NCBI RefSeq assembly: GCF_900112595.1
Contig: NZ_FOMI01000001.1
Coordinates: 310,001-374,000 of the forward strand
DNA from: Algibacter pectinivorans
Lineage (GTDB): Bacteria; Bacteroidota; Bacteroidia; Flavobacteriales; Flavobacteriaceae
Reading direction: 5' to 3'
DNA length: 64,000 bases
Shown: positions 17,060-25,500 of the stretch, piece after piece
Numbering within the stretch: position 1 is the stretch's first letter
Layout: each line of letters opens with the position of its first letter
The notes under the pieces: model-generated
What the model was told of the DNA's origin: nothing
Seen by the model: only the letters and a program-made list of their open reading frames with translations
Databases searched by the model: none
Program-made: the position numbers and the translations under genes

Positions 17060-17219
17060 AAAATAAGTTTTAAATATATTCATTTTTAAAACACAACCCA
17101 CATAATGCACTATACATTTTTCAATATCTGTATTAAAAATCTAATTATTAGCTTAATTTTGCAAAAGTATTACAAACATAAACAAAACCAAATTTCACTA
17201 AATTAATTTCAAAAACTTG

Positions 17220-19727
17220 ATGCAAACAAGAATTTTTACTCTGCTATTAATTTTCTTTTTTACAACCCAATTAATACAAGCTCAAATTACAGGAAAAATT
17301 ATCGATGCCGACAGCAACGAACCTTTAGAATATGCCACGGCAGCACTATATAACACCGAAGGAAATTTAATTACTGGTGTAATAACAAACACTGAAGGCA
17401 TTTTTAACCTCGAGAACATAAAAGCTGGAACTTATACTATTAACGCATCTTTTATGGGATATACCTCATTAAAAACGGATGCTATAAAGGTTAACAAAAA
17501 AGGAGAAACTATAAATTTAGGTACTCTAAAATTAACTTTAGGCAGTCAATTAAACGAAGTTCTTATAAAAGCCGAACGATCTGCTGTGGTGCATAAAATT
17601 GACCGCCAAGTTTTCAATACTAAAACCTATCAAAATAGCGAAGGTGGCAACGCCGTTGATGTTATAAAAAACCTTCCATCGGTAACTGTTGATGGCCAAG
17701 GCGAAATAAGTGTTCGTGGCAGCAAAGGGTTTACAGTATTGGTTAACGGAAAACCAACCCAAGGCGATGCCAGTGCCATTTTAGCACAATTACCAGCAAA
17801 TGCGCTTGAAACTATAGAACTTATTACGGCACCTTCTGCCAAATATGATCCAGAAGGTAAAGGTGGTATTTTAAATATAAAAACAAAAAAAGGCGCCATT
17901 AATGGTACTTTTGCCCAAGTAAACCTGCGCGGAGGCTTACCTTCAATTGAAGACTATGATACAAAAGTTCCTGCCCAACGTTATGGAATAGATGCTACCA
18001 TAAATAAACGTACAGACAAATGGAACTTTTCTTTAGGAGCAAGTTACCAACGAAACGACAAAACAGGACGTCGAGAAGGCGAAATGTTTATTATTAACCA
18101 ACCCGAAAATAAAACTACTTTTTTACCATCGGATGGCGAACGTAGTTTTGATGATATTAGCTATAACGGGCGTTTAAACTTAGATTTTACGCCTAACGAA
18201 AACAATGAATTTTCATTTGGCCTATTTGCCGGTAAACACACCAAAGAGCGTCTTGCCGATATTGTATACTACGACAATCACGCTGTTTCACCTATTGGAA
18301 GTAACAACAGACTTTACACTTTTGAATATTACAACCACAACTTAAGAGTTAGAAAAGGTGATTTTGCCTTAGGTAGTATAGACTATGCCCATACATTTAC
18401 CAACGACTCTAAATTATCAACGTCCTTTTTATATGAATATACCTTTTTAGGAGGACCAACAGAAAATGATAACTTAGGACATCCTGATAACAGTATTATA
18501 TATCAACAAGAATATAACACAAACGATAATCCGTTATATGGCACACGTTTTAATCTTGATTACCAATGGAAACCTTTTACTTTTGGAACTCTTGAAACAG
18601 GCTACCAATACCGCGATATAGACCATACAGGTGAGTTTGTGTATGAGCGCGATGGCATTTTAGTACCAGAATTTTCTAGCGATATAGAATTAAAAAGAAA
18701 AATACATTCGGGTTATGCACAACTAACCGCTAAAAAAGACAAATGGGATTATGCCGCTGGTGTACGCGTAGAGTCTATGGACAGAACGTATACCGAAGCC
18801 TTAAAAAGCGAAACAACACCCAATGTTTACAAATACGACTTTGTAAAATTATTTCCTTCTGCCTCCTTACAATATACTGTAAACGACAAAACAAAACTTA
18901 AAGCTGCCTACAGTAAACGAGTAGAGCGCACAACCACATTAAAAATGAATAGCTTCGCAGAGCGCGAACACTCCGAAGTTTTCGAGCAAGGCGATAACAC
19001 CTTATTACCAGAATTTATAGATTTAGCCGAAGTTGGTATTACTAAAAAAATAAAAGGAGGTAACTCCATTTATGCTACCGCTTATTTTAGACACGTTGAT
19101 AACGTAATAAATCGTGTAAATACTTTGGCTTACGAAGCTTCGGGAGAAGTTATTGATAGTATTATAAACCGTGTATATTCTAACGTAGGTAAAAGTAACG
19201 CTATTGGATTAGAGTTTGGAGCAACACTTAAACCAACAAAAAACTGGACCAATAATATAGGTGCAAACATTTATAATTATGCTATTGATGGAGTCTTGAA
19301 TTTTAACCACAGAGATGGCGTTGAAAGAACTTACAATATAGATAGCAAATCGACTATTTACTCTCTTAATTTAAACTCTACCTATTCGTTTTGGGATAAT
19401 GCTTCGGTACAGTTTACCTTCAATTATCTATCCGACAGAAACACGGCAATGGGCGAAGACTCAAGGTTTTACTCACCCAACCTAACGTTCAAAAAAACGT
19501 TTATGGACAACCGTTTATCGGCTACCTTGCAATGGCAAAATATAGACATGGGATTGCTTAACACTAACGAACAACGCATAACCACCTCTAGGTCTAATCA
19601 ATTTTACACAACTACCAATTATGTTTACGAAGTTGATATGATTACTTTAAATCTATCGTACACATTTAATACCGTAAAAAATAAATCAAAATTTATAGAT
19701 AGTGAATTTGGTAAGCGCGAATTTTAG
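17220..19727 (+). CDS. TonB-dependent receptor (outer membrane beta-barrel family 3)
   Basis: I use ATG 17220 instead of the TTG one codon earlier. The 835-residue protein has a signal peptide (cleavage after LIQAQ), a carboxypeptidase-regulatory-like domain (ITGKIIDADSNEPLEYATAA), a plug (GGNAVDVIKNLPSVTVDGQG, then VRGSKGFTVLVNGKPTQGD) and a C-terminal beta-barrel of the OMP_b-brl_3 type ending NLSYTFNTVKNKSKFID. It would import a ligand across the outer membrane using TonB energy. No SusD partner is adjacent, so a Sus-type glycan system is not supported. The divergent LacI-type gene suggests effector-controlled expression. Confidence 0.9.
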   Translation: MQTRIFTLLLIFFFTTQLIQAQITGKIIDADSNEPLEYATAALYNTEGNLITGVITNTEGIFNLENIKAGTYTINASFMGYTSLKTDAIKVNKKGETINLGTLKLTLGSQLNEVLIKAERSAVVHKIDRQVFNTKTYQNSEGGNAVDVIKNLPSVTVDGQGEISVRGSKGFTVLVNGKPTQGDASAILAQLPANALETIELITAPSAKYDPEGKGGILNIKTKKGAINGTFAQVNLRGGLPSIEDYDTKVPAQRYGIDATINKRTDKWNFSLGASYQRNDKTGRREGEMFIINQPENKTTFLPSDGERSFDDISYNGRLNLDFTPNENNEFSFGLFAGKHTKERLADIVYYDNHAVSPIGSNNRLYTFEYYNHNLRVRKGDFALGSIDYAHTFTNDSKLSTSFLYEYTFLGGPTENDNLGHPDNSIIYQQEYNTNDNPLYGTRFNLDYQWKPFTFGTLETGYQYRDIDHTGEFVYERDGILVPEFSSDIELKRKIHSGYAQLTAKKDKWDYAAGVRVESMDRTYTEALKSETTPNVYKYDFVKLFPSASLQYTVNDKTKLKAAYSKRVERTTTLKMNSFAEREHSEVFEQGDNTLLPEFIDLAEVGITKKIKGGNSIYATAYFRHVDNVINRVNTLAYEASGEVIDSIINRVYSNVGKSNAIGLEFGATLKPTKNWTNNIGANIYNYAIDGVLNFNHRDGVERTYNIDSKSTIYSLNLNSTYSFWDNASVQFTFNYLSDRNTAMGEDSRFYSPNLTFKKTFMDNRLSATLQWQNIDMGLLNTNEQRITTSRSNQFYTTTNYVYEVDMITLNLSYTFNTVKNKSKFIDSEFGKREF

Positions 19728-19748
19728 TAAGTAGAAACTCGTATAAAA

Positions 19749-19791
19749 CAAAAAAAAGAGCCTTAAATACTTATAAGACCCTCTTTTTTTT
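19749..19791 (+). terminator. Terminator of the TonB-dependent receptor gene
   Basis: AAAAAAGAG and CTCTTTTTT with an inner CTTA/TAAG pairing and a small internal loop, followed by a T-rich run, 22 nt after the receptor stop. Confidence 0.75.
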
Positions 19792-19969
19792 CTTGATTAA
19801 TAGCACTTATTAGACACTACTGTTTTTATAAAGTCACATCTTCAAATAAAAATATCTTCGCTAATACATTTAGTTTATCGGATTGATTATTAATCTTCTA
19901 GAAAGAATGTTTTAGGTTTAAAAACTTTCCTAAAACAAAAAAGCATCCCCATCTTCTTCACAGAAAAAA

Positions 19970-20032
19970 GGAAAGCTTTCCATTGGAATACCAAATTACT
20001 TTGGTATAACTACATCACGCTTTTGGCGTGAT
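19970..20032. other. Cluster of three adjacent hairpins, unexplained
   Basis: The cluster consists of GGAAAGCTTTCC (19970-19981, perfect palindrome), ATACCAAA-TTAC-TTTGGTAT (19988-20007) and ATCACGC-TTTTG-GCGTGAT (20014-20032). TTGG at 19983-19986 can also pair with the CCAA inside the second hairpin, giving an alternative fold. It is in the 571-nt gap between the receptor gene and the DUF58 gene, next to tRNA-Asp. The remainder of the gap (19792-19969) shows nothing recognisable. Confidence 0.5.
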
Positions 20033-20058
20033 CAACACAACGTCGTTATAATTACCAA

Positions 20059-20092
20059 AAAAAGCCCTAATTTCTCAGAGCTTTCTTTTTGC
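20059..20092 (-). terminator. Terminator of tRNA-Asp
   Basis: On the minus strand AAAGCTCT and AGGGCTTT pair around a GAGAAATT loop and are followed by TTTTTT, about 10 nt after the tRNA 3' end. Confidence 0.75.
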
Positions 20093-20100
20093 AATTTTTG

Positions 20101-20174
20101 CGGTCTGGACGGGACTCGAACCCGCGACCTTCGCCGTGACAGGGCGACATTCTAACCAACTGAACTACCAGACC
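20101..20174 (-). tRNA. tRNA-Asp (anticodon GTC)
   Basis: On the minus strand the acceptor stem GGTCTGG pairs with CCAGACC. The D-arm GTTCAGTTGGTTAGAAT, anticodon arm CGCC-CTGTCAC-GGCG with GTC, and T-arm with GGTTCGAGTCCC fold into a standard cloverleaf with discriminator G. The terminal CCA is not encoded (CA only follows). A matching promoter lies 19 nt upstream and a terminator directly downstream, so it is a single-gene transcript. Confidence 0.97.
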
Positions 20175-20192
20175 GTTGCATTATTGCGAGTG

Positions 20193-20223
20193 CAAAGATA
20201 ACCGCCTTTTTCAATTCCCCAAA
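20193..20223 (-). promoter_or_regulatory. Promoter of tRNA-Asp (-33 TTTG, -7 TATCTTTG)
   Basis: On the minus strand TTTG (20220-20223) and TATCTTTG (20193-20200) are separated by 19 nt. This matches the known Bacteroidota consensus TTTG...TAnnTTTG, and it lies at the right distance from the tRNA 5' end at 20174. Confidence 0.8.
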
Positions 20224-20298
20224 CCTTTTTTAAACTTTTTTTAAAAAAATTTTAAAAAAATTTTAAAAAAAATAGTTTCTCCTTTTTAAAAATATAGG

Positions 20299-21228
20299 TT
20301 ATCGAAATTTTTGGCGCTCTACCATGTACGTTGTGAGGATGTTATTAAAATTTTCATTAATATCGGCCTCAACATACTTTATTTTGTATTGCGCGCATTT
20401 TAATTTTAAAGCTTCAAAATAAGCGCTTACTGCTTTGGTATAACTTTCTTTTATAGAATCGGCATACAAATTTATATACGCTCCGGTTTCAACATCTATA
20501 AAACGCTTAGGCTTATTGTCGAAATCAAAATTAAGCTCGTTTTTCTTATCAAACACATGGAAAAGCACCACTTCGTGCTTATTGTACTTTAAGTGCCTTA
20601 ATGCTTCAAATAATCGTGCATCATCTTCGGTAGTTTGAAACATATCGGTAAACAAAAACACCAAAGAGCGCCTATGCATCTTTTCTGCAATTTCATGCAA
20701 ATACTTATAGGTTTCGGTTTGTTTATTTAACGGCTTAGACACTACTGCCTCACTTAAATGACTCAAAAGCATTTGGTGGTGGCGTTCACTGCCCTTTTCT
20801 GGCGCATAATAGTCATATTTATCACTATAAATACTCAAACCAACAGCATCGCGTTGCCTTTTTAAAATTTGCATTAAAGAGGCCGCTGCCAAAGCCGAAA
20901 AACTAATCTTGTTTAAACTATTAATAGAAAACGTATCCAACTTCGGGTAATGCATCGAGCTGCTATTATCTAGTATAATGTGGCACCGTAAATTGGTTTC
21001 ATCATCATAGCGTTTCGTGTACAACTTATCTGTTTTAGCAAATAACTTCCAGTCTATATGACGCGTACTTTCACCTTGATTATAAATTTTATGCTCTGCA
21101 AACTCCGCCGAAAACCCATGAAACGGACTTTTATGCATACCAGAAATAAAACCTTCAACCACCTGTTTTGCAAGTAGCTCAAGATTTCTAAAACCTTCTG
21201 CTTTATTAAGTTCGTTTTGTAAGTTCAT
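20299..21228 (-). CDS. DUF58 domain protein (VWA-like, MoxR-associated family)
   Basis: I start at ATG 21228 (MNLQNELNKAEGFRNLELLA). The frame stays open 30 codons further upstream but runs through a palindromic repeat. The 309-residue protein has the DUF58 core: VVEGFISGMHKSPFHGFSAEF and STRHIDWKLFAKTDKLYTKR, and a von Willebrand A-like fold with the MIDAS-like LDNSSSM and LVFLFTDMFQT. DUF58 proteins usually partner MoxR-type AAA+ ATPases in envelope or aerotolerance (Bat) operons. No MoxR gene is adjacent here. Confidence 0.88.
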   Translation of the reverse strand: MNLQNELNKAEGFRNLELLAKQVVEGFISGMHKSPFHGFSAEFAEHKIYNQGESTRHIDWKLFAKTDKLYTKRYDDETNLRCHIILDNSSSMHYPKLDTFSINSLNKISFSALAAASLMQILKRQRDAVGLSIYSDKYDYYAPEKGSERHHQMLLSHLSEAVVSKPLNKQTETYKYLHEIAEKMHRRSLVFLFTDMFQTTEDDARLFEALRHLKYNKHEVVLFHVFDKKNELNFDFDNKPKRFIDVETGAYINLYADSIKESYTKAVSAYFEALKLKCAQYKIKYVEADINENFNNILTTYMVERQKFR

Positions 21229-21232
21229 ATGG

Positions 21233-21267
21233 AAGCCCCACCTAGCCTCCCCAAACGGGGAGGAACA
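21233..21267 (+). repeat. Palindromic repeat (GCCCC/CCTCCCC family), left copy of inverted pair
   Basis: AAGCCCCACCTAGCC is followed by TCCCC-AAAC-GGGGAGGAAC. It aligns with the hemW element with a few changes. It sits immediately upstream of the DUF58 start and is inverted relative to the copy at 21325-21356, 57 nt away. Confidence 0.65.
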
Positions 21268-21324
21268 CTCATGAGGAAAATTATTATTATAAAATCTATT
21301 AATTACTCTCATTTTCATAAGAGT

Positions 21325-21356
21325 AAGGGTTCCCCCATCTGGGGGCTAGGGGCTTA
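21325..21356 (-). repeat. Palindromic repeat, right copy of inverted pair, overlapping clpP stop
   Basis: On the minus strand TAAGCCCCTA is followed by GCCCCC-AGAT-GGGGGAACC. The initial TAA is the clpP stop codon. It is a shorter variant of the same family as the hemW and DUF58 elements. Confidence 0.6.
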
Positions 21357-21896
21357 TATCACCCCATCAACAATACCGTAAGCCACAGATTCCTCTGCAC
21401 CCATCCAATGGTCGCGGTTAAAATCTTTAATTACCTTATCGTAATCTTGTCCGCAATTTTCGGCCAAAATCTTAGCACTTAATTCTTTAGTTTTTATAAT
21501 TTCTTGAGCCGTAATTTCAATATCACTAGCTTGCCCACGAGCACCACCACTAGGTTGATGAATCATAACACGCGCATGCGGCTGTATAAAACGTTTTCCT
21601 TTAGCACCAACCGATAATAAAATAGACCCCATAGAAGCTGCCAACCCAGTACAAATTGTAGACACATCGCTATTTAAAGATTTTATGCAATCGTACATGG
21701 CAAAACCCGAAGTTACATAACCACCTGGGCTATTAATGTACAACTGGATATCCTTAGTCTCTAAGGCATCCAAATAAAGCAACCTATCAATTACATGTTT
21801 AGCAGATTTATCGTCCACCTGACCCCACAAAAACACTTTGCGTTCCTCAATCAATTTGCTATCAATAGCATCTTGTACTTTTATCGTTTTACTCAT
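21354..21896 (-). CDS. clpP: ClpP-family serine protease
   Basis: The 180-residue product is the Clp protease proteolytic subunit family. Its catalytic Ser is in GLAASMGS, His in RVMIHQPSGG and Asp in FNRDHWMGAEE. The INSPGGYVTSG segment is also typical. It is shorter than the usual 190-205 residues at both ends, lacking most of the N-terminal axial-loop segment and ending at GIVDGVI where many ClpP continue for a few residues. The stop codon coincides with the edge of a palindromic repeat. No clpX is adjacent. It may be a secondary paralogue. Confidence 0.85.
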   Translation of the reverse strand: MSKTIKVQDAIDSKLIEERKVFLWGQVDDKSAKHVIDRLLYLDALETKDIQLYINSPGGYVTSGFAMYDCIKSLNSDVSTICTGLAASMGSILLSVGAKGKRFIQPHARVMIHQPSGGARGQASDIEITAQEIIKTKELSAKILAENCGQDYDKVIKDFNRDHWMGAEESVAYGIVDGVI

Positions 21897-21922
21897 AATT
21901 CTTATTTAATTTGCATCTAAAA

Positions 21923-21958
21923 TAAAAAAAAGGTTCACCATTACGGCAAACCTTTTTA
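21923..21958 (-). terminator. Terminator of trxA
   Basis: On the minus strand AAAAAGGTTTGCC and GGTGAACCTTTTT pair (with wobbles) around a short loop and end in a T run, 21 nt after the trxA stop and before the clpP start. Confidence 0.7.
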
Positions 21959-21978
21959 AGTTTCTTTTTATTTATCTA

Positions 21979-22296
21979 CTACAAAAGACCTTCAATGGCA
22001 TCTGTATAGGCTTTTTTAGGAGCAACACCAACTTGACGACCAACAACCTCACCGTTTTGAAACACTAAAACTGTAGGTATGTTACGCACACCATATTTAG
22101 CAGCAAACTCTTGGTTAGCATCAACATCTACCTTACCAACAACAGCTTTACCTTCATATTCCTCGCTAATTTGCTCAATAATAGGTCCAACCATTCTACA
22201 AGGTCCACACCATGCAGCCCAAAAATCAACCAAAACTGGCTTGTCACTCTTTAATACTTCTTCTTCAAATGTCGCATCTGTTATTTCTAATGCCAT
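21979..22296 (-). CDS. trxA: Thioredoxin
   Basis: The 105-residue protein has the canonical thioredoxin active site WCGPC at residues 29-33 in VLVDFWAAWCGPCRMVGPII, the cis-proline loop in VRNIPTVLVF and the terminal helix AYTDAIEGLL. It has no signal peptide, so it acts as a cytoplasmic disulfide reductant. It lies downstream of dnaE on the same strand but is separated by 281 nt containing a dispersed repeat, so it is probably transcribed separately. Confidence 0.95.
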   Translation of the reverse strand: MALEITDATFEEEVLKSDKPVLVDFWAAWCGPCRMVGPIIEQISEEYEGKAVVGKVDVDANQEFAAKYGVRNIPTVLVFQNGEVVGRQVGVAPKKAYTDAIEGLL

Positions 22297-22426
22297 AATA
22301 TTTATATTTTAATAAGTTTTTAATTCGTTTTAATAACACAAATTTAGTCAAAAAAAAACCGAAAGCTTACAAACCACCAATTTGTTTTACCTATAACGCT
22401 ATTGGCTAGCTTTATTTAATTTTATT

Positions 22427-22506
22427 GGGCGCATCCCAAGGGTCGGGCTTTCACTACTCGCACCTCCTACGTCGGGCGCTCAAACATGCCGTTCAATCCC
22501 TTGCGC
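22427..22506 (+). repeat. Dispersed inverted-end element, copy B
   Basis: It begins GGGCGCATCCCAAGGGTCGGGCTTTC and ends CAATCCCTTGCGC. The ends pair as GCGCA/TGCGC, a different but still complementary version of GCGTTA/TAACGC. The interior is shorter than in copies A, E and F (CTCGCACCTCCTACGTCGGGC retained). It lies between dnaE and trxA. Confidence 0.7.
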
Positions 22507-22577
22507 GGGTGCAAAGCTTTAAATTACAATTTTAGTGTAATATAAAAATGAAGTTTTTAAAAACTTAATAAAAACCA

Positions 22578-25500
22578 TTAATTTAACTTAAACTTCACAT
22601 CTTGAGCCTCTAACTCGCTTATAAGTTCCTGGCAAACCTTTACTTTTTGTCGCCTGCTAGACATATTAAGCTTTATTTTTTCTCGCATATCATACACCAA
22701 AAAATTTAAGGCTTGGTTACCTGGGTGCATGTTTATTAATTCTTTTAAGGCCGTTATTTTTTGCTCATCTATATCTTTAATATTCAGCTGTATCGATAAC
22801 TTTTTGGCATAATTCTCCATAACATCATGCAGCAACTGGAAACTATTAAACTGCAACCTGGGGTCGCTTTTCTTTCCTGTATCTTTATTAACCCAACCCT
22901 CTCGAATAAAAGCTTTTACAAATACAAAACTGTTTTGTAACAAAAAGTGTCTAAATTTTAAATACTCCTCACCAAACACTCTAAACTCAAAGCTATCGGT
23001 ATAATCTTCAATAGTAAACATTGCCCATCCTTTACCTTGTTTACTTACACGGTGTTGCACATCGGTAACAACCCCGCCAAAAACCAACTCTCTATTTACG
23101 TAAGGCTCTAACGTATTAAACATACCTACGGTAGCATTACAAAAGGTTTTCATTTCGGTTTTAAAATCGTCCAACGGATGTCCAGAAATATAAACCCCAA
23201 CAACCTCGCGCTCTTTACTAAGTTTCTCCATGGTTCCCCACTCCTCGCAAGGCGGCACTTCGGGCTCTGCAAATTGCACATTACTTTGCTCACCAAACAT
23301 ATCTATCTGTGCCGAATTCTCGTTCTCTTTATACTTTTGAGCAAATTTTATAGCCTTTTCTAAAAAGGTAATACCATCGCCATCATCATGAAAATACTGC
23401 GCCCGATGCACATCGCTTAAACCATCAAAACCACCAGCTAAAGCCAAATTTTCAAAAGCTCTTTTATTGGCTGCTCTTAAATCTATTCGTTTTGCAAAAT
23501 CAAAAATAGATTTATAAGGTCCGCCCTCTTCTCTATTTTCTACAATAGTTATAACCGCACCATGACCAACACCTTTTATAGCACCCATACCAAAGCGTAC
23601 CGCATTATCTTTATTTACCGAAAACTTGTAAAACGATTCGTTTACATCTGGTCCCAAAACATCAAGCTTCATACGTTTACATTCTTCCATAAAAAATGTA
23701 ACCTGCTTAATATCGTTCATGTTATTCGATAATACAGCCGCCATATATTCGGCAGGATAGTGCGCTTTTAAATAAGCCGTTTGGTAAGCAATCCACGCAT
23801 AACATGTGGAGTGCGATTTATTAAAGGCGTAACTAGCAAAGGCTTCCCAATCTTTCCAAACTTTCTCCAGAATTTTAGCATCGTGACCTTTGGCACTAGC
23901 CTGCTCGATAAATTTAGGTTTCATTTTATCAAGTACGGCAATTTGCTTTTTACCCATCGCCTTACGCAGTACATCGGCTTCACCTTTTGTAAAATCTGCT
24001 AAACTTTGCGACAGTAACATTACCTGCTCTTGGTAAACCGTAATACCGTAAGTTTCCTTTAGGTATTCCTCCATGGCTGGTAAATCGTATTCTATATCTT
24101 CATCCCCATGTTTTCTTCTAACAAAACTCGGTATATACTCCATTGGCCCTGGTCTATACAAGGCATTCATGGCAATTAAATCTTCAAAAACGGTAGGTTT
24201 TAAATCGCGAAGGTGTTTCTGCATCCCAGGAGATTCATACTGGAACACACCAACGGTTTCCCCTCTCTGGAACAGCTCATACGTCTTTTCATCGTCCAAC
24301 GGAAAGGTTTCCGGGTCGAGTAAAATATCGTGCTTCGCTTTTACAATTTTAACAGTATCTTTAATTAAGGTTAGCGTTTTTAACCCTAAGAAATCCATTT
24401 TAAGCAACCCCGCATCTTCCACTACCGAGTTGTCAAACTGGGTAACATACAAATCGGAATCTTTAGCTAAAGACACCGGAACGAATTTGGTAATATCGTC
24501 TGGGGTTATAATAACACCACAGGCATGAATTCCGGTATTTCTTACCGAGCCTTCTAGTGTTCTTGCAAGATTTAAAGTTTCGGCTTGCAAATCGCTACCA
24601 TCGGCAATATTTAATAGTTCGTTGATTTTCTCTAAATCTTCAGCTCTAAATTTACTTCCTAATTCCTTTTCCGAAAGCCCAAAAATCTTACCGAGCTTAG
24701 ACATATTCGGTATTAATTTTGCAATCCTATCGGCATCAAACAAAGGCAAATCCAACACACGTGCGGTATCACGAATAGACGATTTTGCCGCCATGGTACC
24801 GTAAGTAATAATCTGTGCTACTTGATTGCTACCGTACTTATCAATAACGTAATCCATAACACGACTTCGGCCTTCATCATCAAAATCAATATCAATATCG
24901 GGCATACTTACACGATCCGGATTTAGGAAACGCTCAAAAAGCAAATCGTACTTTAAGGGATCTATATTGGTAATCCATAAACAATAAGCAGCTACCGATC
25001 CTGCCGCCGAACCACGCCCTGGCCCCACCGAAACATCCATTTTTCTGGCTTCCCGAATAAAATCTTCAACAATTAAGAAATACCCTGGATATCCTGTATT
25101 TTCAATAACACTTAACTCGAAATCTAAACGCTCGGTAACTTCCTCCGATAAAGGTTCTCCATACCGTTTTTTAGCGCCTTCGTACACTAAATGCTTTAAA
25201 TAGGCATTTTCTCCTCGTTTGCCACCGTCTACCTCATCTTCTTTATGTTTAAATTCTTCTGGAATATCAAATGCCGGTAATAAAACATCACGAGCCAATT
25301 GGTAGCCCTCAATTTTATCGACCACCTCTTGCACATTTATAATGGCCTCAGGAACATCCTTAAACAGTTCCTTCATGGCATCGGCCGATTTAAAATAATA
25401 CTCTTGGTTTGGTAACCCGTAGCGATATCCGCGTCCGCGTCCAATTGGAGTGGCCTGTTTTTCACCATCCTTAACACACAATAAAATATCGTGAGCATTG

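Noticed and set aside
20210-20290. A/T homopolymer runs upstream of tRNA-Asp
   Set aside because: This is low-complexity sequence between genes. Apart from the tRNA promoter there is no structure.
21229-21318. 30-codon upstream extension of the DUF58 frame
   Set aside because: The extra peptide is encoded by a palindromic repeat and AT-rich DNA. The domain begins right at the internal Met.
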